From Acidimicrobiia bacterium (GTDB lineage: Bacteria > Actinomycetota > Acidimicrobiia > Acidimicrobiales > Poriferisodalaceae), in contig JAJEBN010000053.1 of the NCBI GenBank assembly GCA_022822525.1, positions 1-64,000 on the forward strand: a stretch of 64,000 nt of DNA, given 5' to 3'. A program made the position numbers and the translations under genes. Shown in pieces: positions 32,359-43,200 of this stretch (the first letter of the stretch is position 1; each line of letters begins with the position of its first letter). A model generated the notes under the pieces. The model did not search any database, was not told where the DNA came from, and saw only the letters and a list, made by a program, of their open reading frames with translations.

Positions 32359-33872
32359 CTGGCCGCAGCGGGAACATGCAGGTCGCCGACGCTCGCACGC
32401 AGCGCCAGCGCTTCGTGGAGACGCTCGGCGTCGATCGGCGGTTCATCGCCGGCGAGGTCGCTCAGCGTCAGGGCCACGCATCGGACGCGCTTGAGTCCGC
32501 GGCCGCTGAGCAGACCCTGCCGCAGACGCCTGCGCAGCTCGTCCCGGCTGGCGGCCGTGAGTGGTGCGTGATGCTCGAGCTCGAGGCCCGAGAGCTCGGC
32601 ATTCGACCCCACGCCTCGGGCTGCGGAACGTTCCCGCGCCGCAGCCACCCGCGCACCGACCGCCTCAGTGGACTCGCCGCGGGTGCCGTCGAGCAGTTGA
32701 TCGGGGTCAGGGCGCTGCACCTGCACGCGGAGGTCGAAGCGGTCGAGCAGCGGCCCGGACAGCCGCCGCAGGTACCGCTGCCTGACGTAGTCGGAGCAGC
32801 GGCAGGCGTTGGGCCGGCCCGCCTGCCCGCACGGGCAGGGGTTCATGGCAGCCACCAGCAAGAAGCGGGCAGGAAACTCGCACGAACCCGCCGCCCTGCT
32901 CACCCGCACCACGCCTTCTTCGAGCGGCTGGCGCATCGCGTCGAGCACGCTCGGCGCGAACTCGCCGAGCTCGTCGAGAAACAGCACCCCGCGATGCGCC
33001 AGGGAGACCTCCCCGGGGCGGACAGCCGGCGAACCTCCGCCGATGAGCGCCGCCATCGTCGCGGTGTGATGTGGGCTGCGGAGCAATGGGCGAGTCGCGA
33101 GGCCAGTCGGCAGCGGCAGACCGGCCGCCGACTGGACCCGCGTCGCCTCCATGGCGCGCTCGCGGCTGAGCTCAGGCAGCAAGCCGACCAGGCGGCGCGC
33201 CAGCATCGTCTTTCCCGCTCCGGGCGGCCCGAGCATCAGCAGGTGGTGACCGCCCGCCGCGGCAACCTCGATCGCCCGGCGCGCCAGCGGCTGCCCGACG
33301 ACATCACCGAGATCGGGCACCCCCTCCCATTGCGGCTGGGGCGGATCCGGCGGCGGGTCTGGCCACGGCGTCCGGCCAGCCAGCACCGACGCGAGCCGGC
33401 CCAGGTTTGCAGCGGTGCAGACGTCGCGGGGATCTGCGGCGCGGGCAACGTGATAGGACTCCGGCGCGATCACCACGGTGCGTTCGCGCAGCGCGTCGAC
33501 CAGCGGCACGACACCCACCACCGCCCGTATCGCCCCGTCGAGGCCGAGCTCGCCCACGAACGCCTTGCCGTCGAGCGAATCGGTCGGCACTTGATCGGTG
33601 ACGGCCAGGTACGCCACTGCGATCGCCAGGTCCAGACCCGCGCCGCCTTTGCGCAGCCCCGACGGCGCCAGGTTCACCGTGACACGCCGCGGGGGCCATT
33701 CGAGTCCCGACGACAGCACGGCGGACCGCACCCGATCTCGCGCCTCGCGACAGGCGGCATCGGGCAGGCCGACGATCGTGAATGAGGGCAGACCGTCAGT
33801 GACGTGCACTTCGACGGTGACAACGTGGCCGTCCACGCCGACGAGCGTCGCGGCCGTTGCGGTAGCCAGCAT
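32355..33872 (-). CDS. comM: YifB/ComM family Mg-chelatase-like AAA ATPase
   Basis: FTIVGLPDAACREARDRVRSA, LMLGPPGAGKTMLARRL, MNPCPCG. Confidence 0.94.
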   Translation of the reverse strand: MLATATAATLVGVDGHVVTVEVHVTDGLPSFTIVGLPDAACREARDRVRSAVLSSGLEWPPRRVTVNLAPSGLRKGGAGLDLAIAVAYLAVTDQVPTDSLDGKAFVGELGLDGAIRAVVGVVPLVDALRERTVVIAPESYHVARAADPRDVCTAANLGRLASVLAGRTPWPDPPPDPPQPQWEGVPDLGDVVGQPLARRAIEVAAAGGHHLLMLGPPGAGKTMLARRLVGLLPELSRERAMEATRVQSAAGLPLPTGLATRPLLRSPHHTATMAALIGGGSPAVRPGEVSLAHRGVLFLDELGEFAPSVLDAMRQPLEEGVVRVSRAAGSCEFPARFLLVAAMNPCPCGQAGRPNACRCSDYVRQRYLRRLSGPLLDRFDLRVQVQRPDPDQLLDGTRGESTEAVGARVAAARERSAARGVGSNAELSGLELEHHAPLTAASRDELRRRLRQGLLSGRGLKRVRCVALTLSDLAGDEPPIDAERLHEALALRASVGDLHVPAAAR

Positions 33873-34104
33873 GAGCCTCCTCCAGCAACCGAGATCGGAC
33901 GCAGCTCGCAACGAGCACCGTCCGGAATCTTCGAGGAGGCCCGCCGGGGGCCACGATCACATCAGCGGGTCGTGCGGCAGCCGGCGCCAGAGCCCCCGCT
34001 GCCACTGCGACCTCGTCGCCCACCGTAGATCACGCGGCGCCGATGCGGTCCAGTGGTTTTCTCGCAACCGACGAAGCTCCGCGCGGGGCGGCGATACTGC
34101 TGCG

Positions 34105-34215
34105 GTGGGTTACGACCCCTACCGGAAGCACCGCACGACGCGCATCGACTATCTGCTCGTTGCCGCTGCGACGATCGTCGCTGCCGGGCTCGTGGTGTGG
34201 GCGCTGGTCGGCTGA
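34105..34215 (+). CDS. small (36 aa) single-TM protein
   Basis: GTG start; VGYDPYRKHRTTRIDYLLVAAATIVAAGLVVWALVG, one hydrophobic helix, immediately upstream of another small ORF. Confidence 0.5.
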   Translation: MGYDPYRKHRTTRIDYLLVAAATIVAAGLVVWALVG

Positions 34216-34231
34216 GCGGCGGGGACGGCGG

Positions 34232-34441
34232 ATGCGACAACTGGAACCGGTGCCGGGCTTCGAGGTGCGACGCGTGCAGCCGTACGAGGCAGCCAAGCGC
34301 TACACCTGCGGTGGCTGCGCCAACACCATCGACACCGGCGTCGGCCACGTGGTGGCGGTACCGCTCGACGCCCCCGATCTGCGCCGCCACTGGCATTGGG
34401 GCTGCTGGTCGGCACGGGACCGGCGGCCGCCGGTGGGCTGA
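34232..34441 (+). CDS. small putative zinc-binding protein
   Basis: MRQLEPVPGFEVRRVQPYEAAKRYTCGGCANTIDTGVGHVVAVPLDAPDLRRHWHWGCW; CxxC plus HWHxxC. Confidence 0.7.
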   Translation: MRQLEPVPGFEVRRVQPYEAAKRYTCGGCANTIDTGVGHVVAVPLDAPDLRRHWHWGCWSARDRRPPVG

Positions 34442-34459
34442 GTCGAGGCACGGACCGCC

Positions 34460-34804
34460 TCAGAAGGCGTCGGTGAGGACTTCGACCGTCCGGCCCATGA
34501 CGGATGCGGCGTCACAGCGGATCGGCCCGCGCCAGCCTCCCCGCTGGCGCAGGTACGCCGCAGCCACACGGCGTACCTGTTGCTGCTTGCGCGCAGTGAT
34601 CGCCTCGAAGCCGGTGCCGAAGCGACCGCTCGAACGCGTCTTCACCTCGCACACCACGAGTCGCAGCCCGTCGGTGACGATGAGATCCAGCTCACCCGCG
34701 GCGCAGCGCCAGTTGCGCTCCAGCACGCGGTAGCCGCGTTCGGTGTACCAGCGCTCGACCAAGCGCTCCCCGTAGCGACCCAGCGCTTGACGCCGAGCAC
34801 TCAC
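34460..34804 (-). CDS. UPF0102 YraN-family endonuclease-like protein
   Basis: RYGERLVERWYTERGYRVLERNWRCAAGELDLIVTDGLRLVVCEVKTR. Confidence 0.92.
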   Translation of the reverse strand: MSARRQALGRYGERLVERWYTERGYRVLERNWRCAAGELDLIVTDGLRLVVCEVKTRSSGRFGTGFEAITARKQQQVRRVAAAYLRQRGGWRGPIRCDAASVMGRTVEVLTDAF

Positions 34805-34840
34805 CGCAGGCCGGCACCCCGCCGAGCCCGGACAATGTCG

Positions 34841-35185
34841 CTAGAAGCGCTTCTCGCGAACCCGGGCCGCCTTGCCCACGCGATCGCGCAGGTAGTACAG
34901 CTTCGCCCGGCGCACATCGCCGACCGCGATTCGTTCGATCTTGGCGATCGTCGGCGCGTGCAGCGGGAATGTGCGCTCGACGCCCACCCCGAAGCTGAGC
35001 TTGCGCACCGTGAAGGTCTCGCTGATGCCCGACGACTGGCGAGCGATCACGTATCCCTCGAACACCTGGGTGCGCCGGCGGTTGCCCTCCACGACCCGGA
35101 CATGGACGCGGACCGTGTCGCCGGGTCCGAATTCCGGATGGTCATCGCGCAGACGAGGCTGGTCGACTAGATCGGTGCTTCCCAT
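34841..35185 (-). CDS. rplS: 50S ribosomal protein L19
   Basis: [53 protein letters not shown]. Confidence 0.96.
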   Translation of the reverse strand: MGSTDLVDQPRLRDDHPEFGPGDTVRVHVRVVEGNRRRTQVFEGYVIARQSSGISETFTVRKLSFGVGVERTFPLHAPTIAKIERIAVGDVRRAKLYYLRDRVGKAARVREKRF

Positions 35186-35284
35186 GGCGGCCCGACTCCT
35201 GAGATCGGCGTGGCGGCGGCCTCTGGAGGCTAATGGTCTGGCCCCGCATTGCAGCATCGTCCGCGTCGCCCATGACGTCGGGGA

Positions 35285-36079
35285 CTAGCCGGTCTCGGGA
35301 AGCCCGAGGCCGAATTCTGCGAGCAGTTCCCGGTCGAGGTCGCTGACGCCCCGCTCGGCCAGCAGATCCGGGCGTTCGCGGGCGGTGCGGACCAGCGCCA
35401 TTGCCCGGCGCCAGCGGGCAACACGTGCGTGATCCCCGCTGCGCAGCACCTCTGGCACGTCGAGGCCCCGGAACTGCGCGGGGCGCGTCCAGTGCGGGTA
35501 CTCCAGCAGTCCGCCGGAGAAGCTCTCATCAGCGGCCGAGGCGGCATTGCCGAGCACACCCGGCACCAGCCGCGCGACGGCCTCGGTCACCACCATCGCC
35601 GCGAATTCACCGCCGGCGAGCACCACATCGCCTACCGAGACCGAGCCGTCCACGAGATGGGCCCGGATGCGCTCGTCGACGCCCTCGTAGCGACCGCACA
35701 GCAGGCTGAATCCCCCGGTCCCCGCGAGCTCGGCGGCCATGGCCTGATCGAAGCGCCGGCCGCCGGCGTCCAACAGCAGCAACGGCCGCGGCGGCGAGAC
35801 CGCCTCGACGGCGGCAAAGACCGGTTCTGCCATCAGGACCATGCCCGGCCCTCCCCCGAACGGAGCGTCGTCGACGGTTCGGTGGACATCGGTGGCGCCC
35901 AGGCGCAAGTCCCAGCAGCGGATGTCCAGCAGGCCGCGCTGGCGAGCCCGTCCGAGAATGCTCAGACCGCACATTGCGTCGAGTTCGGCGGGGAAGATCG
36001 AGAACAGGTCGATGCGCAACCCGCCGCCGTCGGCGGCTGGCGGGCTGCCCTCAGCGCTGGTCGAGCTCGAAGAGCCCAT
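35285..36079 (-). CDS. trmD: tRNA (guanine-N1)-methyltransferase
   Basis: LRIDLFSIFPAEL, DDAPFGGGPGMVL, LLCGRYEGVDERI, SVGDVVLAGGE. Confidence 0.96.
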   Translation of the reverse strand: MGSSSSTSAEGSPPAADGGGLRIDLFSIFPAELDAMCGLSILGRARQRGLLDIRCWDLRLGATDVHRTVDDAPFGGGPGMVLMAEPVFAAVEAVSPPRPLLLLDAGGRRFDQAMAAELAGTGGFSLLCGRYEGVDERIRAHLVDGSVSVGDVVLAGGEFAAMVVTEAVARLVPGVLGNAASAADESFSGGLLEYPHWTRPAQFRGLDVPEVLRSGDHARVARWRRAMALVRTARERPDLLAERGVSDLDRELLAEFGLGLPETG

Positions 36080-36584
36080 CGGGCACCTCCACGTGGACCG
36101 TGCCGGACTCCATGCGCACCACGAAGGTCAGCGGCACCAGATGGCCCGTGTCCAACTCGAGCAGATCCGCCGCGGGGTTCGCCACCACGGCGGTCACGAC
36201 ACCCGCTGCAATGCCCCGCTGATCGACGACCGTGGCGCCGCACAGCTCGTGCACCCAGAGCTCGTCAGGGTCCTCCAGCGGCTCGGCGAGCACGGTGGTG
36301 CCGGTCAGGGACGAGGCTGCATCCCGGTCGTCGATGCCCTCGAATCTGACCAGCCAACGATTGCCGTCAGGACGCGCGCGAACGACCGCTCGGCGGCCCG
36401 CCGCGGTGACGAGCACCGAACCGGCGTCGAATCTCTCAAGGCGGTTGGTGACCGGGTACACGGCGACCTCGCCGCGTACTCCGTGTGCGCGACCGACTGT
36501 GCCGATTTCCAGCAGTCCGGCCGGCGCAGCCTCCGGAGCGCCCGAGTCAGTCCCGGAAGTCGACTTCGACCCCGACGCCATCAC
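36051..36584 (-). CDS. rimM: ribosome maturation factor RimM
   Basis: IGTVGRAHGVRGEVAVYPVTN; adjacent to trmD and the KH protein. Confidence 0.93.
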   Translation of the reverse strand: MMASGSKSTSGTDSGAPEAAPAGLLEIGTVGRAHGVRGEVAVYPVTNRLERFDAGSVLVTAAGRRAVVRARPDGNRWLVRFEGIDDRDAASSLTGTTVLAEPLEDPDELWVHELCGATVVDQRGIAAGVVTAVVANPAADLLELDTGHLVPLTFVVRMESGTVHVEVPDGLFELDQR

Positions 36585-36819
36585 GATGGGCGGCAGCGCG
36601 CACCAGCGTGCGTATGGCGTTGGCGACGCGCCCTCGCTTGCCGATGACCCGACCGATGTCCTCGGAGCTCACGGTTGCCGTCAGGCTCAGCTTTGATCCC
36701 GACTCGGCAATCTCGACCTCGACTTGGTCGGGATGCTCGACGAGCTGGGCGATGAGGTACAGCAGCACCTCTTCCGCGGCGGTGGTCTCGGCTTCGGCGC
36801 CGGTCTCTGCTGTGGTCAC
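36547..36819 (-). CDS. khpA: KH-domain RNA-binding protein KhpA
   Basis: LLYLIAQLVEHPDQVEVE, EDIGRVIGKRGRVANAIRTLVRAAA. Confidence 0.92.
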   Translation of the reverse strand: MTTAETGAEAETTAAEEVLLYLIAQLVEHPDQVEVEIAESGSKLSLTATVSSEDIGRVIGKRGRVANAIRTLVRAAAHRDGVGVEVDFRD

Positions 36820-37265
36820 CGGTCCTCCCCGTCGTTCTGCGGCTCATCATCGGTTGCCGCCGCGCCGGCCGGCGCTGCGTCGGCGGGCGAGGGATCGCCG
36901 CCCTCTGCGGGTGCATCGAGGACCAAGTCGGGCACCGGGGTCGCCGGGGCGACATCGGGCGGCAGCTCGGCATCGGCCGCGACGGCCGACGCGGCTTTCG
37001 GATCGGATGCCGAACGGAATTCGTCCCACGCACCGGAGATCGTCAGCAGCTTCGAGACGGTCTCGCTCGGCTGCGCCCCGTGGCTGAGCCAGTGGACGGC
37101 GCGCTCGTTGACGATCGAGATCGCCGAGGGTTCCTGGCGCGGATCGTACGTGCCGATGACCTCCAGCACGCGGCCGTCGCGAGGCTTGCGGCTGTCGACA
37201 GCGACGACGCGGTAGCTGGGCTGCTTTTTCTTGCCGGTGCGCTTGAGGCGCAGACGAACGGCCAT
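36816..37265 (-). CDS. rpsP: 30S ribosomal protein S16 with long Asp/Ala/Pro C-terminal extension
   Basis: MAVRLRLKRTGKKKQPSYRVVAVDSRKPRDGRVLEVIGTYDPR. Confidence 0.96.
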   Translation of the reverse strand: MAVRLRLKRTGKKKQPSYRVVAVDSRKPRDGRVLEVIGTYDPRQEPSAISIVNERAVHWLSHGAQPSETVSKLLTISGAWDEFRSASDPKAASAVAADAELPPDVAPATPVPDLVLDAPAEGGDPSPADAAPAGAAATDDEPQNDGEDR

Positions 37266-37429
37266 GTTGCTCCCGGTGAGGTGAATGCGATTGGGGGCTT
37301 GGGGGCGGGCGAGCCGGCTCATGAGGTGTGGCAGGTTGTCGCACACCGATGGGCCGCCGCGCCGACGAATGAGGATAACGGGATGCCAGCCCGTCGCCCC
37401 CGACACGGATCGACCGCGCCCGGAGGCGC

Positions 37430-38974
37430 TCAGCGACCGGGCAGCTTCAGGTCCAGTGCGTCCCAGTCGATCGCGTCGCTGAGCGGTTTGGCGCCAGTTT
37501 TGGGTCCCGAACCCTTGGGCGACACCCGTCCCCCTCCTCCGGTGCGCCCCCCACCGGTGCGGCCCCCGCCCCGACCGCGCTTGCGAGCGGCCTTGCGGCC
37601 TGCCGGCCGGCGTTTGGAGCCCAGCCCCATCATCCCGCCCATCATCTTGCGCATCTGCGTGAACTGCTTGAGCAGGCTGCTGACCTGTGCCGACGATGTG
37701 CCGCTGCCCGCGGCGATGCGGGCTCGGCGGGACGCGTCGATGATCTCCGGCGCCACCCGCTCGGCCGGCGTCATGGACAGCACGATCGCCTCGGCGGTCG
37801 TGATCCGGTCGTCATCGATCTCGGCGTTGCGAACCTGATCGGAGATGCCCGGCATCATCTGCACGATGCTCTGCAGGTTGCCCATCTTGCGCAGCTGCCG
37901 GAGCTGGTCCACAAAATCGTCGAGCGTGAAGGTCCCCTCGACCAATCGCTGCGCGGCCGCTTCGGCCTCAGCCTCCTCGTAGACCTGTTCGGCCTTCTCG
38001 ATGAGGGTGAGCACATCGCCCATGCCCAGGATCCGGCTGGCCATGCGGTCGGGGTGGAATTGCTCGAAGTCGTCGATCTTCTCGCCGACCGACGCGAACG
38101 CCACAGGGCGGCCGACCACCTCGGCGACCGACAGAGCGGCGCCGCCACGCGCGTCGCCGTCGAGCTTGGTCAGGATGATGCCGTCGACTTCGAGCGTGGC
38201 GTGAAACGCCTCGGCAGTCGACACCGCGTCCTGGCCGACCATCGAGTCCACAACGAGAAACGTGTAGTGAGGCTCCACTGCGTCGGAGATGCGGGCCACC
38301 TCGGTCATGAGCTCCGCGTCGATCGCCAGCCGGCCGGCGGTGTCCACGATGAGCACATCGCGACCGGTCTCGCGAGCATGGGCGAGCCCACCAGCAGCGC
38401 AGGCCACGGGATCACCCGCTGCGCCCGCAACACCCGCTGCGCCCGCAACACCCGCTGCGCCCGCAACACCCGCTGCGCCCGCAACACCCGCTGCGCTCCA
38501 TACCTCGGTGTCGATGCTGCGGGCCAGCGTGCGCAACTGCTCCACCGCAGCAGGGCGCTGCAGGTCGGCGCCGACCAGCAGTGGGTTGCGTCCCTGGGAC
38601 TTGCACCATTGGGCCAGCTTCGCTGCGGCGGTCGTCTTGCCCGAGCCCTGGAGTCCCGCCAGCAGCACGACCGTGGGCGGCTTCGGCGCGAACTGGAAGT
38701 TGAGCGGGTCGCCGCCCAGGATGGCAACGAGCTCGTCGTTGACAATCTTGGTCACCTGCTGGCCGGGCGTGAGGCTGGCGGTGACCTCGCCGCCGACGCT
38801 GCGCTCGCGGACCCGTTCGGTGAACCGTCGTACTACCCCGACGTGGACGTCGGCTTCGAGCAGCGCCACCCGGATCTCTGCCAGCGCCTCGTCGACATCG
38901 GCGGGCCGCATCCGCCCGCGCCCGCGCAGGGATCGGAGCGTGCCGGAGAGGCGGTCAGTCAACGTGTCGAACAT
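37430..38974 (-). CDS. ffh: signal recognition particle protein Ffh
   Basis: LAGLQGSGKTTAAAKLA, VDTAGRL, TKLDGDARGGAAL, Met-rich M domain. Confidence 0.97.
   Translation of the reverse strand: MFDTLTDRLSGTLRSLRGRGRMRPADVDEALAEIRVALLEADVHVGVVRRFTERVRERSVGGEVTASLTPGQQVTKIVNDELVAILGGDPLNFQFAPKPPTVVLLAGLQGSGKTTAAAKLAQWCKSQGRNPLLVGADLQRPAAVEQLRTLARSIDTEVWSAAGVAGAAGVAGAAGVAGAAGVAGAAGDPVACAAGGLAHARETGRDVLIVDTAGRLAIDAELMTEVARISDAVEPHYTFLVVDSMVGQDAVSTAEAFHATLEVDGIILTKLDGDARGGAALSVAEVVGRPVAFASVGEKIDDFEQFHPDRMASRILGMGDVLTLIEKAEQVYEEAEAEAAAQRLVEGTFTLDDFVDQLRQLRKMGNLQSIVQMMPGISDQVRNAEIDDDRITTAEAIVLSMTPAERVAPEIIDASRRARIAAGSGTSSAQVSSLLKQFTQMRKMMGGMMGLGSKRRPAGRKAARKRGRGGGRTGGGRTGGGGRVSPKGSGPKTGAKPLSDAIDWDALDLKLPGR
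38413..38498. repeat. 18-bp in-frame minisatellite in ffh encoding (GVAGAA)n
   Basis: about 4.7 tandem copies of ACCCGCTGCGCCCGCAAC, all but the last boundary identical. Confidence 0.97.
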
Positions 38975-38977
38975 CGA

Positions 38978-40225
38978 TCATTCCCCCCCAGAGGGCTGTG
39001 GCTCGCCGGCGACCCCCAGCAGCGCGTCGACGTAGCTGTCGGGATCGAAATCGACGAGGTCTTCTGCATGCTCGCCCAAGCCCACGAGCTTCACCGGGAG
39101 CCCGAGCTCGGCCTCGATGGCAAACACGATGCCGCCCTTGGCTGAGCCGTCCAGCTTGGTGAGCACGACGCCGGTCACATCAGTGGCCTCGGCGAAGGCC
39201 CGCGCCTGGCTCAGGCCGTTCTGGCCGGTCGTGGCGTCGATCACGAGCAGCGTCTCGGCAACCGCACCGGGCTCTCGGTCCGCGACCCTGCGTACCTTGG
39301 CGAGCTCGTCCATGAGGTTCTTGCGGGTCTGCAGGCGTCCGGCGGTATCGGCAAGCACCACATCGGCGCTGCGCGCGGCGGCCGCGGAGATGGCGTCGTG
39401 CACCACCGAACTGGGGTCCGCACCTGAGCTGCCCGAGATGAGCTCGGCTCCGCAGCGATCAGCCCACGTCTGCAGCTGCGAGGCAGCCGCGGCGCGGAAC
39501 GTGTCGCCCGCAGCCATGACGACGCGCTGTCCCGACGACGACAAGCGGTGACCGACCTTGCCGATCGTGGTGGTCTTGCCCACGCCGTTGACGCCCACGA
39601 ACAGCCACACCGCTGTTGCGCCGTCCCGGCCGGGTGCTGAGGTGGCGAGCGCTCGGTCCGCATCGAGCACCTCACGCATCTGGTCGCCCAGCGCGCGCAT
39701 CAGGTCGTCCGGCTCGGTGATGCCCGCTTCGGCGGCCGTTCTGCGCAGGCGATCCAGGGTCGCCATCGTCGTGGACACGCCCACGTCGGCGCCGAGCAGC
39801 GCCTCTTCGAAGCTCTCCCACGTCTCGGCGTCGGGTGTTCGCCCCCGGATGGAAGCAAGTCGATCCCGCAGCGTGCGGCGCGATGAGGCCAGGCCCGCAG
39901 CGAACGTGGCCGGCGCCCGGTCCGGTTCGGTGACAGGGGGAACGGATGCCTGGGCCGGAGCCGCCGCGGGCGCGACCGGCGGGTCGGCGACGGGCGGGTC
40001 GGCGACCGGCGACGGGTCCGATCTGGCCGGGGAACCCGCCGCAGCAGCGCGACGCTGCCTGCTTCGCTGCACGAACGGCACTGTCATCAGCGCCACCATC
40101 GCCACGATGATCAGGATGAGGCCGATACGCCAAGCGTCGGGCAGGTCGCCGATTCCGAGGAAGAGGAGAATCGCGCCGATGAAGATCACGATGGCGCCTG
40201 CGCCGGCGACCGCCCTTGTGCTCAC
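38978..40225 (-). CDS. ftsY: signal recognition particle receptor FtsY
   Basis: LFVGVNGVGKTTTIGKV, DTAGRLQTRKNLMDEL, TKLDGSAKGGIVF. Confidence 0.96.
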   Translation of the reverse strand: MSTRAVAGAGAIVIFIGAILLFLGIGDLPDAWRIGLILIIVAMVALMTVPFVQRSRQRRAAAAGSPARSDPSPVADPPVADPPVAPAAAPAQASVPPVTEPDRAPATFAAGLASSRRTLRDRLASIRGRTPDAETWESFEEALLGADVGVSTTMATLDRLRRTAAEAGITEPDDLMRALGDQMREVLDADRALATSAPGRDGATAVWLFVGVNGVGKTTTIGKVGHRLSSSGQRVVMAAGDTFRAAAASQLQTWADRCGAELISGSSGADPSSVVHDAISAAAARSADVVLADTAGRLQTRKNLMDELAKVRRVADREPGAVAETLLVIDATTGQNGLSQARAFAEATDVTGVVLTKLDGSAKGGIVFAIEAELGLPVKLVGLGEHAEDLVDFDPDSYVDALLGVAGEPQPSGGE

Positions 40226-40236
40226 TGGCGGGCAGG

Positions 40237-43200
40237 CTACCGAGGTGCCGTGACGGGCTCGTTGGCTGCCAGCGGGCCGTCCGCCGCAATCAATGCTGCA
40301 GCGGACGACGGCCGTTCGGACACGACGATGCTGGATCCTCCCGGCGGCATCGACACGCCGTAGAGCACGTCGGCTGACTCCATCGTGCGCCGCTGATGGC
40401 TCACGATGACCAGCTGGGACTCGCGCCGGAATTCGCCCACGAGATCCAAGAAGCGATGCAGGTTCACGTCGTCGAGCGCCGCCTCGACCTCGTCGAGGAC
40501 GTAGAAGGGCGAAGGGCGGCTGCGGAAGACCGCGAACAGATAGGTCAGCGCAACCAGCGAGCGTTCGCCGCCCGACAGCAGCGACAGGCGACCGACTCGT
40601 TTGCCGGCCGGTCGCACGTCCAGCTCGACACCGCAGGTGAGCAGGTCGTCGGGATCGGTCAGTGAGAGCTTGCCGGCCCCGCCAGGGAACAGCGTGCCGA
40701 ACAGCTCAGCGAAATTTCGAGCGACATCCTCGAAGGCCTCTGCGAATGTGGCCACGATCTCGGCGTCGATGGCTCGGATCACCTTTCCCAGCTCTCGTCT
40801 GCTGGTGCGCACGTCTGCGAGCTGCGACGCCACGAACTCGTGGCGCTCCGATGCCGCTTCGTACTCGGACAGCGCGAGCGGGTTCGTCGGTCCGAGCCGG
40901 CTGAGATCAGCACGCAGCGACCGTTCATGGGCCCGCGCGGAGACTCCCTCGGGCAAGGGAGGGGGCAGGGCTGCGAGCGCCGCTTCAGGTTCGGCGCCGA
41001 ATTCCACCCGAATGGTGTTGACGAGCACGTCACGCTTGGTCCGGCGCTCGGCATCGGTCACGTCCAGCACCCCGAGATCGGCACGCAGGCCCTCCTGGCG
41101 CTCCGAGGCGGCGTCGCGCTCACGTCGCAACGCGTCGAGACGCCCCGAGAGCTGACGTACGAGCCCGGTCCGGGTCTCGTGGCGCGCCTGCAGTCGCCTG
41201 GCTTCGGCGTCGAGGCGCTGGCGCCGCTCGGAGAGCAGCAGCGCGAGCCGGTCCAGCACGGACACGACCTGCTCGGACCGCTCAAGCCGAGCCGACGCGG
41301 CGGCACGAGACGACTCATGACCCGTGAGGCGCTGGGCGATCGCATGGAGCCGGTGCTCGAGGACAGTCCGGCGCTGTCGCTGGGCGGCCTCCCCCGCTTC
41401 GATTGCCTGGGCCTGCGCGGCCTGCCTGGCGGATGCGGCCGCGATCCGTTGTCTCACCGATTCCATGGCGCGCCGTGCATGCCGCTGGGTGTCGAGCGCG
41501 ACCCGGTGGGCCTGTCGCGCTGCATCGAGTGCCGTGGAGGTGCCGCTGTAGCGGCCCTTCAGGTCAGCGATCCGTGCCTGCGCCTCCCGGTGTGCCGCTG
41601 CGGCCGCCGCGGCACCGGTGCCGCCGATCCGCCAGCTGCGGGGCCCGAACCGATCCCCGCTGGGCGTGACGTAGACACCCTTGCGATCTGCCAGGGCTCG
41701 CTCGTGCGCTGCAGACCAGCCGCCCTGCACACACACTGCGTGACCGATCACCGCATCCAGCAACGCCCCGATGCGGTGGCGAGATTCCACCGGGGCGTCG
41801 GGAGCTGCCTCGATGTGGGGCCGCACGAATTCGTCTTCGGCACCCAGCGGCGGTGGGTCGGCGGGCCGGTCCGGCTCGCCGCGTGCGCCTGCAGCGCTCA
41901 GCGAGATCACCGACCCGGCCAGCGCCGCGGCGGCGAGCGCGTCAAGCGCCCGGGCAGCAGCGGCGTCATCGCTCACGACGACGGCGCTCAGAGCGCCGTC
42001 CGCTGCCGCCTCGGCTGCCGCCTCGAAGCCCTCGTCGATGCGCACGAGATCGCCCAGCAGCCCCAGCACGCCGGGGATTCCGTCGAGCGCATCGACACCG
42101 GAGTCGGCCTGAGCAGAGCTGACCGCCGAGCCCAATGCCTCGGATCGTCCGATCCAACGCTGGAGCTCCTCGACCACGGCTTGCTTGCGTTCGTCGGCCT
42201 GCGTCACGGCTGCAGCCGCGTCGCCGAGGCGCTTCTCGGCCTCTGAGGCTGCCGTTGTGGCCTCGGCAAGCTCAGTCTCGACAAGCGCAGTCTCGTCGAC
42301 CGCTGCCTCGTCCACCTCGCCCGCGCCGACTGCAGACTGCCTGCCTTGCGCAGCTGCCGTATCCAGCTCGGCTATCTCCGCCGTCAGCCGGGTGTGCTCG
42401 TCGGTGAGCGTCGCAACGACATCGGAATCGAGCAGGGCGTTTCGCTCACGTTCGACCGAGCGCATCCGCTCGTAGGTCTGGCCGATGAGGCCACGAGCCC
42501 GTTCCGACAGCGACGCCACGCGCGAGAGCCGGTCCGTCGGCTCGCTGGTCAACTCGGCAAGCTGGACCTGCGCGGCCTCGATCGCAGCGCCGGTCTCAGC
42601 CAGCGAGGCCGCCGTGCGGCCCTGCTCTGCCTGCAGGTCAGCCCGTCTCGCATCCGCGGCGGCCTGTGCCTGCTGGTAGCCCGCCAGCTCCCGTCCTGCG
42701 TTGTAGAGCTGCAGATCTGCGAGCTCTGCGCTGATCTCGGCGTGACGGCGTGCGGCTTCTGCCTGACGCTCGAGCGGTCGGAGCTGGCGGCGCAGCTCGC
42801 GCTGCAGGTCGGCGAGGCGGGTCACGTTCGCCTCGGTGCTCTCGAGGCGCCGCTCTGCCCGCTCTTTACGCCGGCGGAACTTCAGAACCCCCGCGGCCTC
42901 CTCGATAAGTGCACGCCGTTCTTGGGGCTGGGCTGCGAGCACCTGGGTGATCTGGCCTTGCGCCACGATGATGTGCTGCTGGCGACCGACGCCAGCATCG
43001 TTGAGCAGTTCCTGCAGATCGAGCAGGCGGCAGGGCGTGCCATTGAGCGCGTACTCCGACTCGCCCGAGCGGTACAGCGTTCTGGTGATCGCCACTTCGG
43101 CGGTCTGGGTAGGAAGCGTCTGCGATTCGTTGTCGATGACCAAGGTGACCTCTGCCCGGCCCAGCGCCACACGGCGATCGGTGCCGGCGAACACCACATC

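Noticed and set aside
38413-38498. CRISPR or intergenic repeat in ffh
   Set aside because: Contiguous 18-bp tandem repeats with no spacers, entirely in frame within Ffh.
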